NCBI GenBank assembly: GCA_014871665.1
Contig: WGSL01000027.1
Coordinates: 1 to 24,181, forward strand
Origin: Collinsella sp.
GTDB taxonomy: Bacteria > Actinomycetota > Coriobacteriia > Coriobacteriales > Coriobacteriaceae
Direction of reading: 5' to 3'
Length of the DNA: 24,181 nucleotides
In this document: in pieces, positions 7,554 to 15,350 of the stretch
How the letters are laid out: every line of letters begins with the position of its first letter
Numbering within the stretch: position 1 is the first letter of the stretch
Position numbers and translations under genes: made by a program
The notes under the pieces: generated by a model
Database searches by the model: none
Seen by the model: the letters and a program-made list of their open reading frames with translations, nothing else
Told to the model about the DNA's origin: nothing

Positions 7554-7582
7554 GTGGTAACTTTTTTACCAACAGGTATGAT
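7554..7582 (+). promoter_or_regulatory. candidate BREX promoter with operator in the spacer
   Basis: TATGAT at 7577-7582 matches the -10 consensus in five of six positions; 17 bases upstream is GTGGTA, a poor -35 (three of six). The inverted repeat GGTAA-ctttt-TTACC (7556-7570) overlaps the -35 and the spacer, as an operator would. Transcription would start near 7589, at the foot of the leader hairpin. Confidence 0.35.
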
Positions 7583-7585
7583 TAT

Positions 7586-7633
7586 TGTCATGTGCGCCGC
7601 GCCTGCCTGCCGGGTTGCGGCGCACTTGTGACA
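7586..7633 (+). repeat. long hairpin in the BREX leader
   Basis: Inner perfect 9-base arms GTGCGCCGC (7592-7600) and GCGGCGCAC (7617-7625) with a 16-base loop; outer 5-base arms TGTCA (7586-7590) and TGACA (7629-7633). There is no following T-run, so it is not a simple terminator. It could be a 5' RNA stem or a binding site for a dimeric regulator. Confidence 0.65.
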
Positions 7634-7685
7634 GCCTTTGACACCCTTGGAGCGTGTACTGTGGATGTAACCACAAAAAGCGTTC

Positions 7686-7695
7686 GGGGGGGGGG
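7686..7695 (+). repeat. ten-G homopolymer at the 5' end of brxA
   Basis: Ten consecutive G; the last is also the first base of the GTG start used for brxA here. Such tracts slip during replication. Reading from GTG 7661, ten G lead to a TGA at 7724-7726, whereas nine or twelve G give continuous reading into brxA. The tract could also act as a crude Shine-Dalgarno for GTG 7695. Confidence 0.7.
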
Positions 7696-8345
7696 TGCTC
7701 ACCCGCGAGCAATTCCTCCCGCATGAGATGCGCATCGTTGCTGCCCTTCGTATGCAGGGCGCAAGCGACGAGCAGGTCATTGTACGCGTAAAGAGCGAGA
7801 ACCTCTTTCAATATCCCACGGAGCGCATGGTCGCCAACCGCGCAACCGTGTGCCTTCGCCGCCTTGACGCCATGGTGCCCACGGACGCCGTATGCGCCGC
7901 GCGCGGCATCGACCCCAAAACCGCCGTCGAGGCTGCGTCATCCCTAACCAGGCTCATGGCATCCGGCACTCCCACGCAGGCGGACCAGGCCATCTTCTAC
8001 AGCATGATCTGCCGCTACGATATCGTGCGCGAGCTCGTGCTCATCGAGGTAGGGGAGCGCCTACAAAACTTCGATTATGCCTTTACGGCGGTTGACCTCA
8101 ACGCCTTTATGACACGCTTTACCACGGAGTATCCGGACGCGGCCCGCTGGACTGAGGCCACGGTCAAGCGCATTAAGGGCTCGCTCCGCCAGACGCTCCG
8201 CCATGCCGGCCTTATCGGCGAGGGCCAGGGCCCGGAGTCCGAGCGCCTGTCTGCGCTCTTCCTTGACCCCGATATTGAGCATGCCCTTCTGCGGCTTGGC
8301 GAACAGTCGCTTGTCGTTGCCCTTACAGGAAGGGCGGTAATCTAG
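7695..8345 (+). CDS. brxA: BREX protein BrxA (DUF1819 family)
   Basis: 216 residues from GTG 7695. BrxA is a small conserved BREX protein, reported to bind DNA, needed for defence in several type 1 systems. Family features include LTREQFLPHEMRIVAAL, ENLFQYPTERM, a region around FYSMICRYDIVRELVL, the VDLNAFMTRFTTEYPDAARW block and TVKRIKGSLRQTLRHAGL. Relatives as I recall them carry about ten residues before the LTREQF segment; an upstream GTG at 7661 with TTGGAG eight bases before it would supply them, but the ten-G run puts it out of frame. In the sequence as given only GTG 7695 or an internal ATG 7728 can start the protein. It is followed one base later by brxB. Confidence 0.9.
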   Translation: MLTREQFLPHEMRIVAALRMQGASDEQVIVRVKSENLFQYPTERMVANRATVCLRRLDAMVPTDAVCAARGIDPKTAVEAASSLTRLMASGTPTQADQAIFYSMICRYDIVRELVLIEVGERLQNFDYAFTAVDLNAFMTRFTTEYPDAARWTEATVKRIKGSLRQTLRHAGLIGEGQGPESERLSALFLDPDIEHALLRLGEQSLVVALTGRAVI

Positions 8346-8346
8346 C

Positions 8347-9039
8347 ATGGCGCACATCAGCACCGCCGACGGTCCCGCGATAACTCCGGCGACCGACATC
8401 ACCGCCAACATCGGTATCCGCTCCCGCGACCGCGTCGTGGCAGCCCATTCCCATGCCAAACGCGCCCGCCAGGAGTTCGAGCGGCGCTCTCAGCTCCTCC
8501 GCGCATGTCTGAGCAACGAGGATTTTCTCTCCAACAAAGGCATCGGCAACGAGATTGGATTTCATACCTTCTGCTACGACCCGGCGCTCGAGTTTGAGGC
8601 CCGCGCGTTATTTGACACCCTGGCGCATGACTCCGCGGCTGGCAAGCTCCCCTGTGCGCTCAAGGTCGTAAACCTCTATGACGTTGTGCTGGCGATTCTT
8701 GATGACCTCGATGTTCTTGAAGCCATGCAAGAGCAAGAAACTGATTTTGGCTCAAAGGCAGTGCTCGATGACGTGGTTGATTATTGCCAGCCTGATGTTG
8801 TCTCCGATGTGGTTTTGGACCTGACGCAACCACATGTACCGGGCGATGCGATTTTGCTCGTTGGGGTTGGCGAGGTTTACCCCTTTTTGAGAGTCCATAA
8901 CCTGTTCGATTCAATGCAGTCTGACTTTTCTGATGTCCCCGTTATTGCGGCTTACCCCGGCACCTTTAACGGTTCATCTGTCACCTTGTTTAACAGGCTT
9001 GCAGCAGAGAATTACTATCGCGCAATCGATATCTCTTAA
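8347..9039 (+). CDS. brxB: BREX protein BrxB (DUF1788 family)
   Basis: 230 residues. BrxB is a core type 1 BREX protein of unknown biochemical role. Family hallmarks: NEDFLSNKGIGNEIGFHTFCYDP (about 57-79), KVVNLYDVVLAILDDLDVLEAM, the AILLVGVGEVYPFLRVHNLFDSM block, VIAAYPGTFNG, and the terminal NYYRAIDIS. Relatives are usually about 190-200 residues; here roughly 30 extra residues precede the conserved part. ATG 8347 follows brxA's stop by one base with GGAAGGGCGG upstream, so the two are translationally coupled. Codon use changes inside the gene: the first part is GC-rich like brxA, whereas from about 8690 it becomes AT-richer, continuing into brxC. Confidence 0.93.
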   Translation: MAHISTADGPAITPATDITANIGIRSRDRVVAAHSHAKRARQEFERRSQLLRACLSNEDFLSNKGIGNEIGFHTFCYDPALEFEARALFDTLAHDSAAGKLPCALKVVNLYDVVLAILDDLDVLEAMQEQETDFGSKAVLDDVVDYCQPDVVSDVVLDLTQPHVPGDAILLVGVGEVYPFLRVHNLFDSMQSDFSDVPVIAAYPGTFNGSSVTLFNRLAAENYYRAIDIS

Positions 9040-9095
9040 GTGCGACTTTCCGCCCGCTTTGTTGACTGCCGTTCTCCAGCTTTAAGGAGTTTACA

Positions 9096-12000
9096 ATGGA
9101 TAACACAACTGTTCGCAATCTCTTCGCGAAGGACATCAACCGTTCCATTAATGGTGTTGTTGTCGCTGACGATGAGAAAGACGAGTCAATTAGGCAAGAG
9201 CTTAGCGAGTATGTGGTGACGCGCGAGCTGCAAGGTCACTTCGCAACTTTATTTAAAGCCTACGGCGATTCTCTGTATAACCCTACCAACAAAATGGGCG
9301 TATGGGTCAGCGGTTTTTATGGGTCCGGTAAGTCACACTTTCTTAAAATCTTGAGCTATTTGCTTGGGAATCTCAATGTTGATGGGAAGCGCGCTATCTC
9401 TTTTTTTGATGGCAAGATTGCCGATCCGTTGGTGTTTGCTTCTATGGAGCACGCCTGTTCCGTTCCTACGCAAACCTTACTGTTCAATATCGACACCAAG
9501 GCGGGGTCGTGGAAGGGCGATAAGGCATCTGTTGCTGTTCTCTATGGATTCCAGCGCGTGTTTTATGAGGCGCGAGGGTTTTACGGCGTTAAGCCCAAGC
9601 TTGCTCAGCTTGAGGAGTACATCGATGAGATAGGTAAAACTCAAGAGTTTCGCGACGAATTTGAGCGTCTAACAGGAAATACATGGCTTGAAAATCGCAA
9701 GACCTATAGGTATAACAAGGCTTTTCGTAAGCTTCTTAAATCTGTTCTGGGCATGAGCGACGATGAAATTAGTGCATGGGTCTCTGCTCCTGATGACGAG
9801 CTTCTTCAGCCTGATGAATTTGCTCAAAAGGTTAAGGTGTACATTGACGCTCAGGCGGCTGCCAATGGTGGCGATTTTCGCTTGGTCTTCATGGTTGATG
9901 AGGTTGGCCAGTTTATTGCTAACGGCGGCAATTCGGATCGTCTGTTGAGTCTCCAGACGGTAGTCGAGGAACTTGGATCAGTTTGTGGTGGCCGTGTTTG
10001 GGTGATGGTTTCGAGTCAAGAAGACATCTACAATCTCGGTTTACCGGGCGGGCTGGATACGAGCATGTTCTCTAAGATCTTGGGTCGATTTGATACTCGC
10101 CTTTCGCTTTCCAGCTCCAGCGCTGACGAGGTCATTCAGCGCCGTATTTTGGAGAAGACCGCACCGGCGGCCGATGCGCTTGCCCAACTCTATAAGCAGG
10201 ACTCCGCGGTCCTCAAAAACAACTTCACATTTGAAGGCTCGCGCGCCGATCTTGCGGGCTATGCCAACGCCAAGGAGTTTGTCGCCAGCTACCCGTTTGT
10301 AGGCTATCAGTTCAAGCTGCTGCCCGACGTCATGACCGAGGTGCGCAAGCACGGCGTCAAGGCCAAACACATGTCCACGGGCGAGCGCTCCATGCTGAGC
10401 GCTTTCCAGGAGAGTGCTCAGGCTATCCAGCATGAGCAGACCGGCGCTCTCGTGCCCTTCTGGCGCTTCTTCGACACAATCTCTAAAGACCTGGAGCACG
10501 GCATCATTCAGGTCGTCGTCTGCGCGGAGCGCGCAGCTGAAAACGCAGAAGGTCTTGAGAGCTACGATGTTCGGGTGCTTAAGCTCCTGTACTTGATCCG
10601 CTACATCGGCTACGTTAAGGCCTCGGTCGAGAACATCTCCATCTTCATGATTGATAGCCTTGACGTGGACAAGCGCGCCCTTAAGGACCGCGTCAAGGAA
10701 TCCCTCGCCCGCTTGGAGCGCGAGAACTACGTTGCGCGCCAGGGTGATACCTACAGCTTCCTTACCGATGAGGAGCAGGAAATTGCACAGGAGATCGCGC
10801 AGACCCCGATCGACAACGCAAAGGTGATCGAGTCTATCAAGAAGCGCCTGTTCGAGAGCATCTACACTGCGCGCAAGCTCACCCGCGAGGCCAACGACTT
10901 CCCCTTTGACCGCTACGTGGATGGCTCGATTCATGGATCCAGCATGGGCGGTATGGAACTTTCCGTGGTGACCATGGCCAGTGACTTGGGCTGCGCCGAC
11001 GATGCCGAGTTAGCATTGAAATCTGTGGATAAAGCCATCGTGGCCTTGAGCGACGAGGTGGATTATTGGACCCCACTCGTCAACGCCGCCAAGATTTGCA
11101 TGTACGCCCAGACGCGCAACCTGCAGGAGTTACCGCCGAGCACCCGCCAGATTGTCGAGGCCAAAATGCGTGAGAAGGACTCTAACGAGAAAGAGGCTGA
11201 CACCCTTTTGACCGAGGCGGTGCTTCATGCTCGATGCGCCGTCAACGGGCGCATGGTTGAGGTCCGTGCCACCAAGCCTGCGCAGGTCTTCGACCAGGTG
11301 CTCGCGCAGTTGTGCGACGTAATCTTTGGTAAGGCTGGCTATATCGGCGCGCCGGTCGAGGGCGATTCCGATATCCGCTCCACGCTGGCGGGCAATATTC
11401 AAGCTGGGCTTGATGGCATGGACGCTGGGAATGCGCGCGCCCTCAAGGATGTCGAGGATTACCTCAGAGTGCAGCATCAGCGTCATTTGGATACCGCTAT
11501 GGGTGATATTCAGCGCAAGTACCAGCAAAAGCCCTATGGCTGGCGCGAGGTCAATATCGCAAATGTGGTGGCGCAGCTTGTGGTTGAGCAACGCGCGCAA
11601 GTGCTGTTTGGCGGTCAGACGATCCAAGCCAACGACAATCGAATGGTGGCGTTCTTGCGCAAGGATGCCGATAAGGTGCAGGTGCGTCTACGCGTGCGTA
11701 TGAGTGACCGTTTGCTGCGCGATACGGGCGATCTTATGCGTGACCTGTTTGACCTTGATACCGTGCCCTCCGATGAGGATAAGCTCGTGGCCGAGCTTAA
11801 AGAGCGCCTTGAGAGCCTTCGTCAAGCCTGCCTCGATATGGCGCACGGCTTCTATACGGGCATCAAACCGCTCTATCCGTATCCTGGCGAGAGTGAGTGC
11901 GAGAAGATGCGCTCTGAGGTCGTCGACGTTCTTAAGGACCAGAGCGAGTCCGAGGCGTTCTTGACCACGTTTACCAAGCACGAGGACCGTTTGCTCGATG

Positions 12001-12758
12001 CCAAGGACGATTTTGACAAGGTGGTTGAGTTCTTCGAGTCCAACCAACGAACGGCATTTGACCACGCCAAGGATTTCTTGAGCCGCACCGAGGGTATCGA
12101 GTATGCCTCCGATGACATTCCCAGCGCGGTGGAGAACGTGGCAAAGGTGCGCGAGATCCTCAAAGATCCCAAGCCCTACGGCCGCATTAAAGACCTTCAA
12201 CCGCTTATGGATCCCGTCGAGGACGACATTAAAAAGCTGCTGGGCATCCGCCGCAATGAGCTTTTGCATCGCATCGAGAGCGATCTGCAAGACTTGCAGG
12301 CACAAGCAGAGAGCCAAAAGGGCTTTGTCAAACAAGCCAAGGATGCCATAGCAGACGCCGGCACCAAATACGAGTCGTTCAAAAACCGTGCCCACAGCGC
12401 TCAAAGCCTCAATGAGCTGAGCGTTGCCGCGACTAACTGGGGCAATTGGCTCAGCGCAGCAACCAACGGGATGTACGACGCTGTGGATGCGGCCCGCATA
12501 CGTATGGACAACGAGCGCCGCACCACCGAAGTCACGAGTACGGGTGAGGTGGTCAAGAAAATCTCCAACAAGGGCGTTGCGTCGTCAGCGCCCACGCCTG
12601 CGCCCGTGCCCCAGCGCAAGATCAAGACCGTGCGCCGAGCCGATCTGGTCAAGCCGAGTCGTCTCTTGTCCACAGAGGACGTGGAGCGCTATGTGGACGA
12701 CTTGCGCTCCCGCCTTATGCAAGCACTCGCTGCAAACAACGAGATTCGTATCAACTAG
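9096..12758 (+). CDS. brxC: BREX ATPase BrxC (PglY-like, DUF499/P-loop)
   Basis: 1220 residues, typical for BrxC, the large cytoplasmic P-loop ATPase of type 1 BREX. It begins with the family N-terminus (VRNLFAKDINRSINGVV), has the Walker A GFYGSGKS at 73-80, and a Walker B-like LVFMVDEVGQFI with D268-E269. WVMVSSQED follows as a sensor-like segment and LGRFDTRLSLSSSSADEVIQRRIL as the helical lid. The C-terminal half (about 600-1150) is helical and charged with coiled-coil stretches. A Pro/Ala-rich linker (PTPAPVPQRK) precedes the final conserved RLLSTEDVERYVDDLRSRL. ATG 9096 has AAGGAG nine bases upstream. The first ~340 codons are AT-richer than the rest, suggesting a recombination boundary near 10110. 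Confidence 0.96.
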   Translation: MDNTTVRNLFAKDINRSINGVVVADDEKDESIRQELSEYVVTRELQGHFATLFKAYGDSLYNPTNKMGVWVSGFYGSGKSHFLKILSYLLGNLNVDGKRAISFFDGKIADPLVFASMEHACSVPTQTLLFNIDTKAGSWKGDKASVAVLYGFQRVFYEARGFYGVKPKLAQLEEYIDEIGKTQEFRDEFERLTGNTWLENRKTYRYNKAFRKLLKSVLGMSDDEISAWVSAPDDELLQPDEFAQKVKVYIDAQAAANGGDFRLVFMVDEVGQFIANGGNSDRLLSLQTVVEELGSVCGGRVWVMVSSQEDIYNLGLPGGLDTSMFSKILGRFDTRLSLSSSSADEVIQRRILEKTAPAADALAQLYKQDSAVLKNNFTFEGSRADLAGYANAKEFVASYPFVGYQFKLLPDVMTEVRKHGVKAKHMSTGERSMLSAFQESAQAIQHEQTGALVPFWRFFDTISKDLEHGIIQVVVCAERAAENAEGLESYDVRVLKLLYLIRYIGYVKASVENISIFMIDSLDVDKRALKDRVKESLARLERENYVARQGDTYSFLTDEEQEIAQEIAQTPIDNAKVIESIKKRLFESIYTARKLTREANDFPFDRYVDGSIHGSSMGGMELSVVTMASDLGCADDAELALKSVDKAIVALSDEVDYWTPLVNAAKICMYAQTRNLQELPPSTRQIVEAKMREKDSNEKEADTLLTEAVLHARCAVNGRMVEVRATKPAQVFDQVLAQLCDVIFGKAGYIGAPVEGDSDIRSTLAGNIQAGLDGMDAGNARALKDVEDYLRVQHQRHLDTAMGDIQRKYQQKPYGWREVNIANVVAQLVVEQRAQVLFGGQTIQANDNRMVAFLRKDADKVQVRLRVRMSDRLLRDTGDLMRDLFDLDTVPSDEDKLVAELKERLESLRQACLDMAHGFYTGIKPLYPYPGESECEKMRSEVVDVLKDQSESEAFLTTFTKHEDRLLDAKDDFDKVVEFFESNQRTAFDHAKDFLSRTEGIEYASDDIPSAVENVAKVREILKDPKPYGRIKDLQPLMDPVEDDIKKLLGIRRNELLHRIESDLQDLQAQAESQKGFVKQAKDAIADAGTKYESFKNRAHSAQSLNELSVAATNWGNWLSAATNGMYDAVDAARIRMDNERRTTEVTSTGEVVKKISNKGVASSAPTPAPVPQRKIKTVRRADLVKPSRLLSTEDVERYVDDLRSRLMQALAANNEIRIN

Positions 12759-12765
12759 CCCGCAG

Positions 12766-12797
12766 AGCCACTGGCGCCAAAGCGCGCACCGGTGGCT
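12766..12797 (+). other. hairpin between brxC and pglX
   Basis: AGCCACTGG and CCGGTGGCT form a 9-base stem with one G-U pair around a 14-base loop that includes GGCGCC. No T-run follows. It may be a processing or attenuation point inside the operon. Confidence 0.45.
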
Positions 12798-12824
12798 TAT
12801 GGCGTTTAGAAAGGCTCATCAACC

Positions 12825-15341
12825 ATGAACGATTCTGCTCTTAAGAGCTTCTGCACTTGGGCCCGCACGGAGCTCATCAAAGGCGTGGAGGCGCAGATGG
12901 TGCGCTACGGCATCACCGAACCTGCACCTGCGCCCACTGGATCCGAGACCGTCAACGGCCTGCCCCTAAGTCCGGCTGAGGTCGAGCAACGCGACGAACT
13001 GCTGCGCATGCAGGCAGGGGTGGGTCACGAGGCGCTGCGCGACCGTGCTGCCTACACCTGGTTCAACCGCATCGTGGCCATTCGCTTCATGGATGCGCGC
13101 GGATGGCTTCCCAGCCGTATGCGCATGCTAAGTCGTGCGGACGGCAGCCATGGCAGCGAGGCCGTGGAGAACGCACTGGACGTGGAAATAACGACGGTCG
13201 ATACCGATCGCATAGCCGAACTCAAGATGGCGGGCTTGGATGAACCGCTGTGGCGTTACCTGTTTGTGGCTCAGTGCGAGGAGCTTGCCGATTGCCTGCC
13301 AGGCGTCTTTGAACGCGTGGGCGGAGCCATGGAACTGCTGCTGCCCCAGGGCCTCATGATGTCCGATGGCGTGGTGGGCAAGCTCAACGCCGTCCTCGCT
13401 GACGAGGACTGGCGCGAGGGCGTGACCGTTCTGGGTTGGATGTATCAGTACTACAACGCTGACGTTAAAGACGAGTTCTTCAAGTCCAAGCGCAAGGCAG
13501 CGGCGGAGGACATCGCGCCCGCCACGCAGCTCTTCACCCCCGAGTGGATCGTGCGCTATATGGTCGAGAACTCGCTCGGCCGTCTGTGGATGCTCAACAA
13601 TCCGGGGAGTTCGCTACGCGAGCGCATGGAGTATTACATCGAGCCCGATGCTGAGCACGAGGACTTCATCCGCATTTCGAGTCCCGAGGAGATAACCCTC
13701 TGCGACCCCGCATGCGGCTCGGGCCATATCTTGGTCTATGCGTTTGAGCTGCTCTTCCATATGTACGAGGAGCGCGGCTATCGTGAGCGCGAGATTCCCG
13801 AGCTCATTCTTACTAAAAACCTTGCAGGTATGGAAATCGATTCCCGCGCGGCACAGATCGCGGAGCTGGCGCTTGCCATGTGCGCCCGCGAGCACGACCG
13901 TCGCTTCTTTAGGCGTGGCGTTCGCGCCGACGTTACCGTGCTCTCGAGCATCCCGCTAGGGGAGGACGAGCTGCCGGGTAACAAGAAGCTCGCCGAGGAG
14001 CTGAGTCATTTGGGCGAGATCGGTTCGCTGCTCAATCCCTCAGAGGACGAGATCGACGAGCTCAAGGCTGCCGTCGCGAGTTGTTCCGATGACCTTTTTG
14101 CCGCTACGGCCAAAACTAAGCTCGAAAGCGCTGCCGCCATCTGCGAGAAGCTGTCCCGTCGTTTTATCTGCACCGTTGCGAATCCTCCGTATATGGGCAG
14201 CAGCAGCTTTAACCCCTTCATGTCCAAGTGGGTCAAGAAGAACTACCCCGACGTGAAGAGCGACCTGTTCTCCAGCTTTGTCGTTCGCATGTTCAATCTC
14301 GCCAAGGACCACGGCGAGTGCGGCGTCATGTCGCCTTTCGTCTGGATGTTCATCGGAAGCTATGAGAAGCTCCGCAACGAGATTATCGACAACAGAACGC
14401 TGACTTCGCTCATTCAGCTCGAGTACTCGGGCTTCGCCGGCGCGACCGTGCCCATCTGCACCTATACGTTCCACAACTCGTTCATCAAGGGCTACAAGGG
14501 CGGCTACGTGCGCCTTTCGGACTTCGTTGGTGCTGCCGTTCAGGCTCCGAAGGCCCTCGAAGCGATCCGAAACCCCGACTGCGGCTGGTTCTACCGCCGC
14601 GACGCCGAGACCTTCAAACAGATTCCCGGCACCCCCATTGCCTACTGGGCCAGTGATGCCCTTGTTGAATCATTCTCAAAAGGAAAAAGGCTCGATGCTA
14701 TTGCTACTCCGCGTCAGGGCTTGGCGACGAGTGATAATGGCCGCTTTTTGAGGAAATGGTGGGAAGTGGCGCCTTCCAACACATCGCGAGATTGCGGCGG
14801 CAGGTCCGAGGCAAAGCAGAGTGGTTCCCGCTGGTTCCCGATTATTCGGGGCGGCTCCTATCGAAAGTGGTGGGGTGACTACGACGAGGTGGTTAATTGG
14901 TTTGATGACGGTCGGGAGATGAAGGAAGCGATTCTGGCCAAGTATACTTATCTCTCTACACCTGATTTTGTAATCAAGAACCAGGGCGACTACTTCAAGC
15001 CTGCGGTTTCCTGGTCTAAAATTTCTTCCAGCCTTGCTTCCTTTAGGTTTGCGCCTCGAGGGATGCTATTTGAGGTAGCTGGTGCATGTCTTTTTGCGGA
15101 GCCGAACGAGCTTCGATACATCCAGGCTTTCTGCAACTGTTCCATTGCCGAAATTGATTTGGCGTTTATGTCGCCGACTCTAAACTTTGAGGTAGGCCAA
15201 ATCGGTCAGTTGCCGATTATCCAAGATGAGGATGCCGAACCGACTGTCTGCTCACTCGTTGAAGACCCTCGCTCAATTTCAAAGGCGGACTACGATTCGT
15301 TTGAAACCTCCTGGGATTTTAAACGTAATCCTCTTGTCTAG
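12825..15341 (+). CDS. pglX: BREX adenine methyltransferase PglX, N-terminal part (split gene)
   Basis: 838 residues, while intact type 1 PglX is about 1200. It holds the N-terminal helical region, the AdoMet site DPACGSGHIL from D294 and the catalytic NPPY motif from N453 (VANPPYMG), typical of N6-adenine methyltransferases. A target-recognition region from about 550 ends in the conserved LNFEVGQIGQLPII and SFETSWDFKRNPLV. In intact homologues the frame continues straight from that last motif into a C-terminal helical domain; here TAG stops it, and that domain is encoded separately at 16343-17311. PglX marks host DNA, and the BREX complex blocks phage replication on unmarked DNA. From about 14640 the gene becomes AT-rich. 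ATG 12825 has GAAAGG upstream. The two parts may assemble into one enzyme, or the system may be inactive. Confidence 0.93.
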   Translation: MNDSALKSFCTWARTELIKGVEAQMVRYGITEPAPAPTGSETVNGLPLSPAEVEQRDELLRMQAGVGHEALRDRAAYTWFNRIVAIRFMDARGWLPSRMRMLSRADGSHGSEAVENALDVEITTVDTDRIAELKMAGLDEPLWRYLFVAQCEELADCLPGVFERVGGAMELLLPQGLMMSDGVVGKLNAVLADEDWREGVTVLGWMYQYYNADVKDEFFKSKRKAAAEDIAPATQLFTPEWIVRYMVENSLGRLWMLNNPGSSLRERMEYYIEPDAEHEDFIRISSPEEITLCDPACGSGHILVYAFELLFHMYEERGYREREIPELILTKNLAGMEIDSRAAQIAELALAMCAREHDRRFFRRGVRADVTVLSSIPLGEDELPGNKKLAEELSHLGEIGSLLNPSEDEIDELKAAVASCSDDLFAATAKTKLESAAAICEKLSRRFICTVANPPYMGSSSFNPFMSKWVKKNYPDVKSDLFSSFVVRMFNLAKDHGECGVMSPFVWMFIGSYEKLRNEIIDNRTLTSLIQLEYSGFAGATVPICTYTFHNSFIKGYKGGYVRLSDFVGAAVQAPKALEAIRNPDCGWFYRRDAETFKQIPGTPIAYWASDALVESFSKGKRLDAIATPRQGLATSDNGRFLRKWWEVAPSNTSRDCGGRSEAKQSGSRWFPIIRGGSYRKWWGDYDEVVNWFDDGREMKEAILAKYTYLSTPDFVIKNQGDYFKPAVSWSKISSSLASFRFAPRGMLFEVAGACLFAEPNELRYIQAFCNCSIAEIDLAFMSPTLNFEVGQIGQLPIIQDEDAEPTVCSLVEDPRSISKADYDSFETSWDFKRNPLV

Positions 15342-15350
15342 GTGATCGTC

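Larger units (their letters stand above)
7394..7694 (+). promoter_or_regulatory. leader/control region of the BREX operon
   Basis: About 300 bases without a gene, between the antitoxin and brxA. It holds, in order: an imperfect TTTGACAC direct repeat (7539-7546 and 7637-7644, each with a consensus TTGACA); an inverted repeat GGTAA/TTACC (7556-7570); a TATGAT -10-like box (7577-7582); a large hairpin (7586-7633); a ribosome-site-like TTGGAG (7647-7652) before GTG 7661; and a ten-G run (7686-7695). No WYL or BrxR-type regulator gene is present beside it. Confidence 0.6.

Noticed and set aside
7638..7666. Promoter using TTGACA at 7638
   Set aside because: The -35 is perfect, but no acceptable -10 lies 16-18 bases downstream (GTGGAT at 17), and it would start RNA inside or after the possible GTG 7661.
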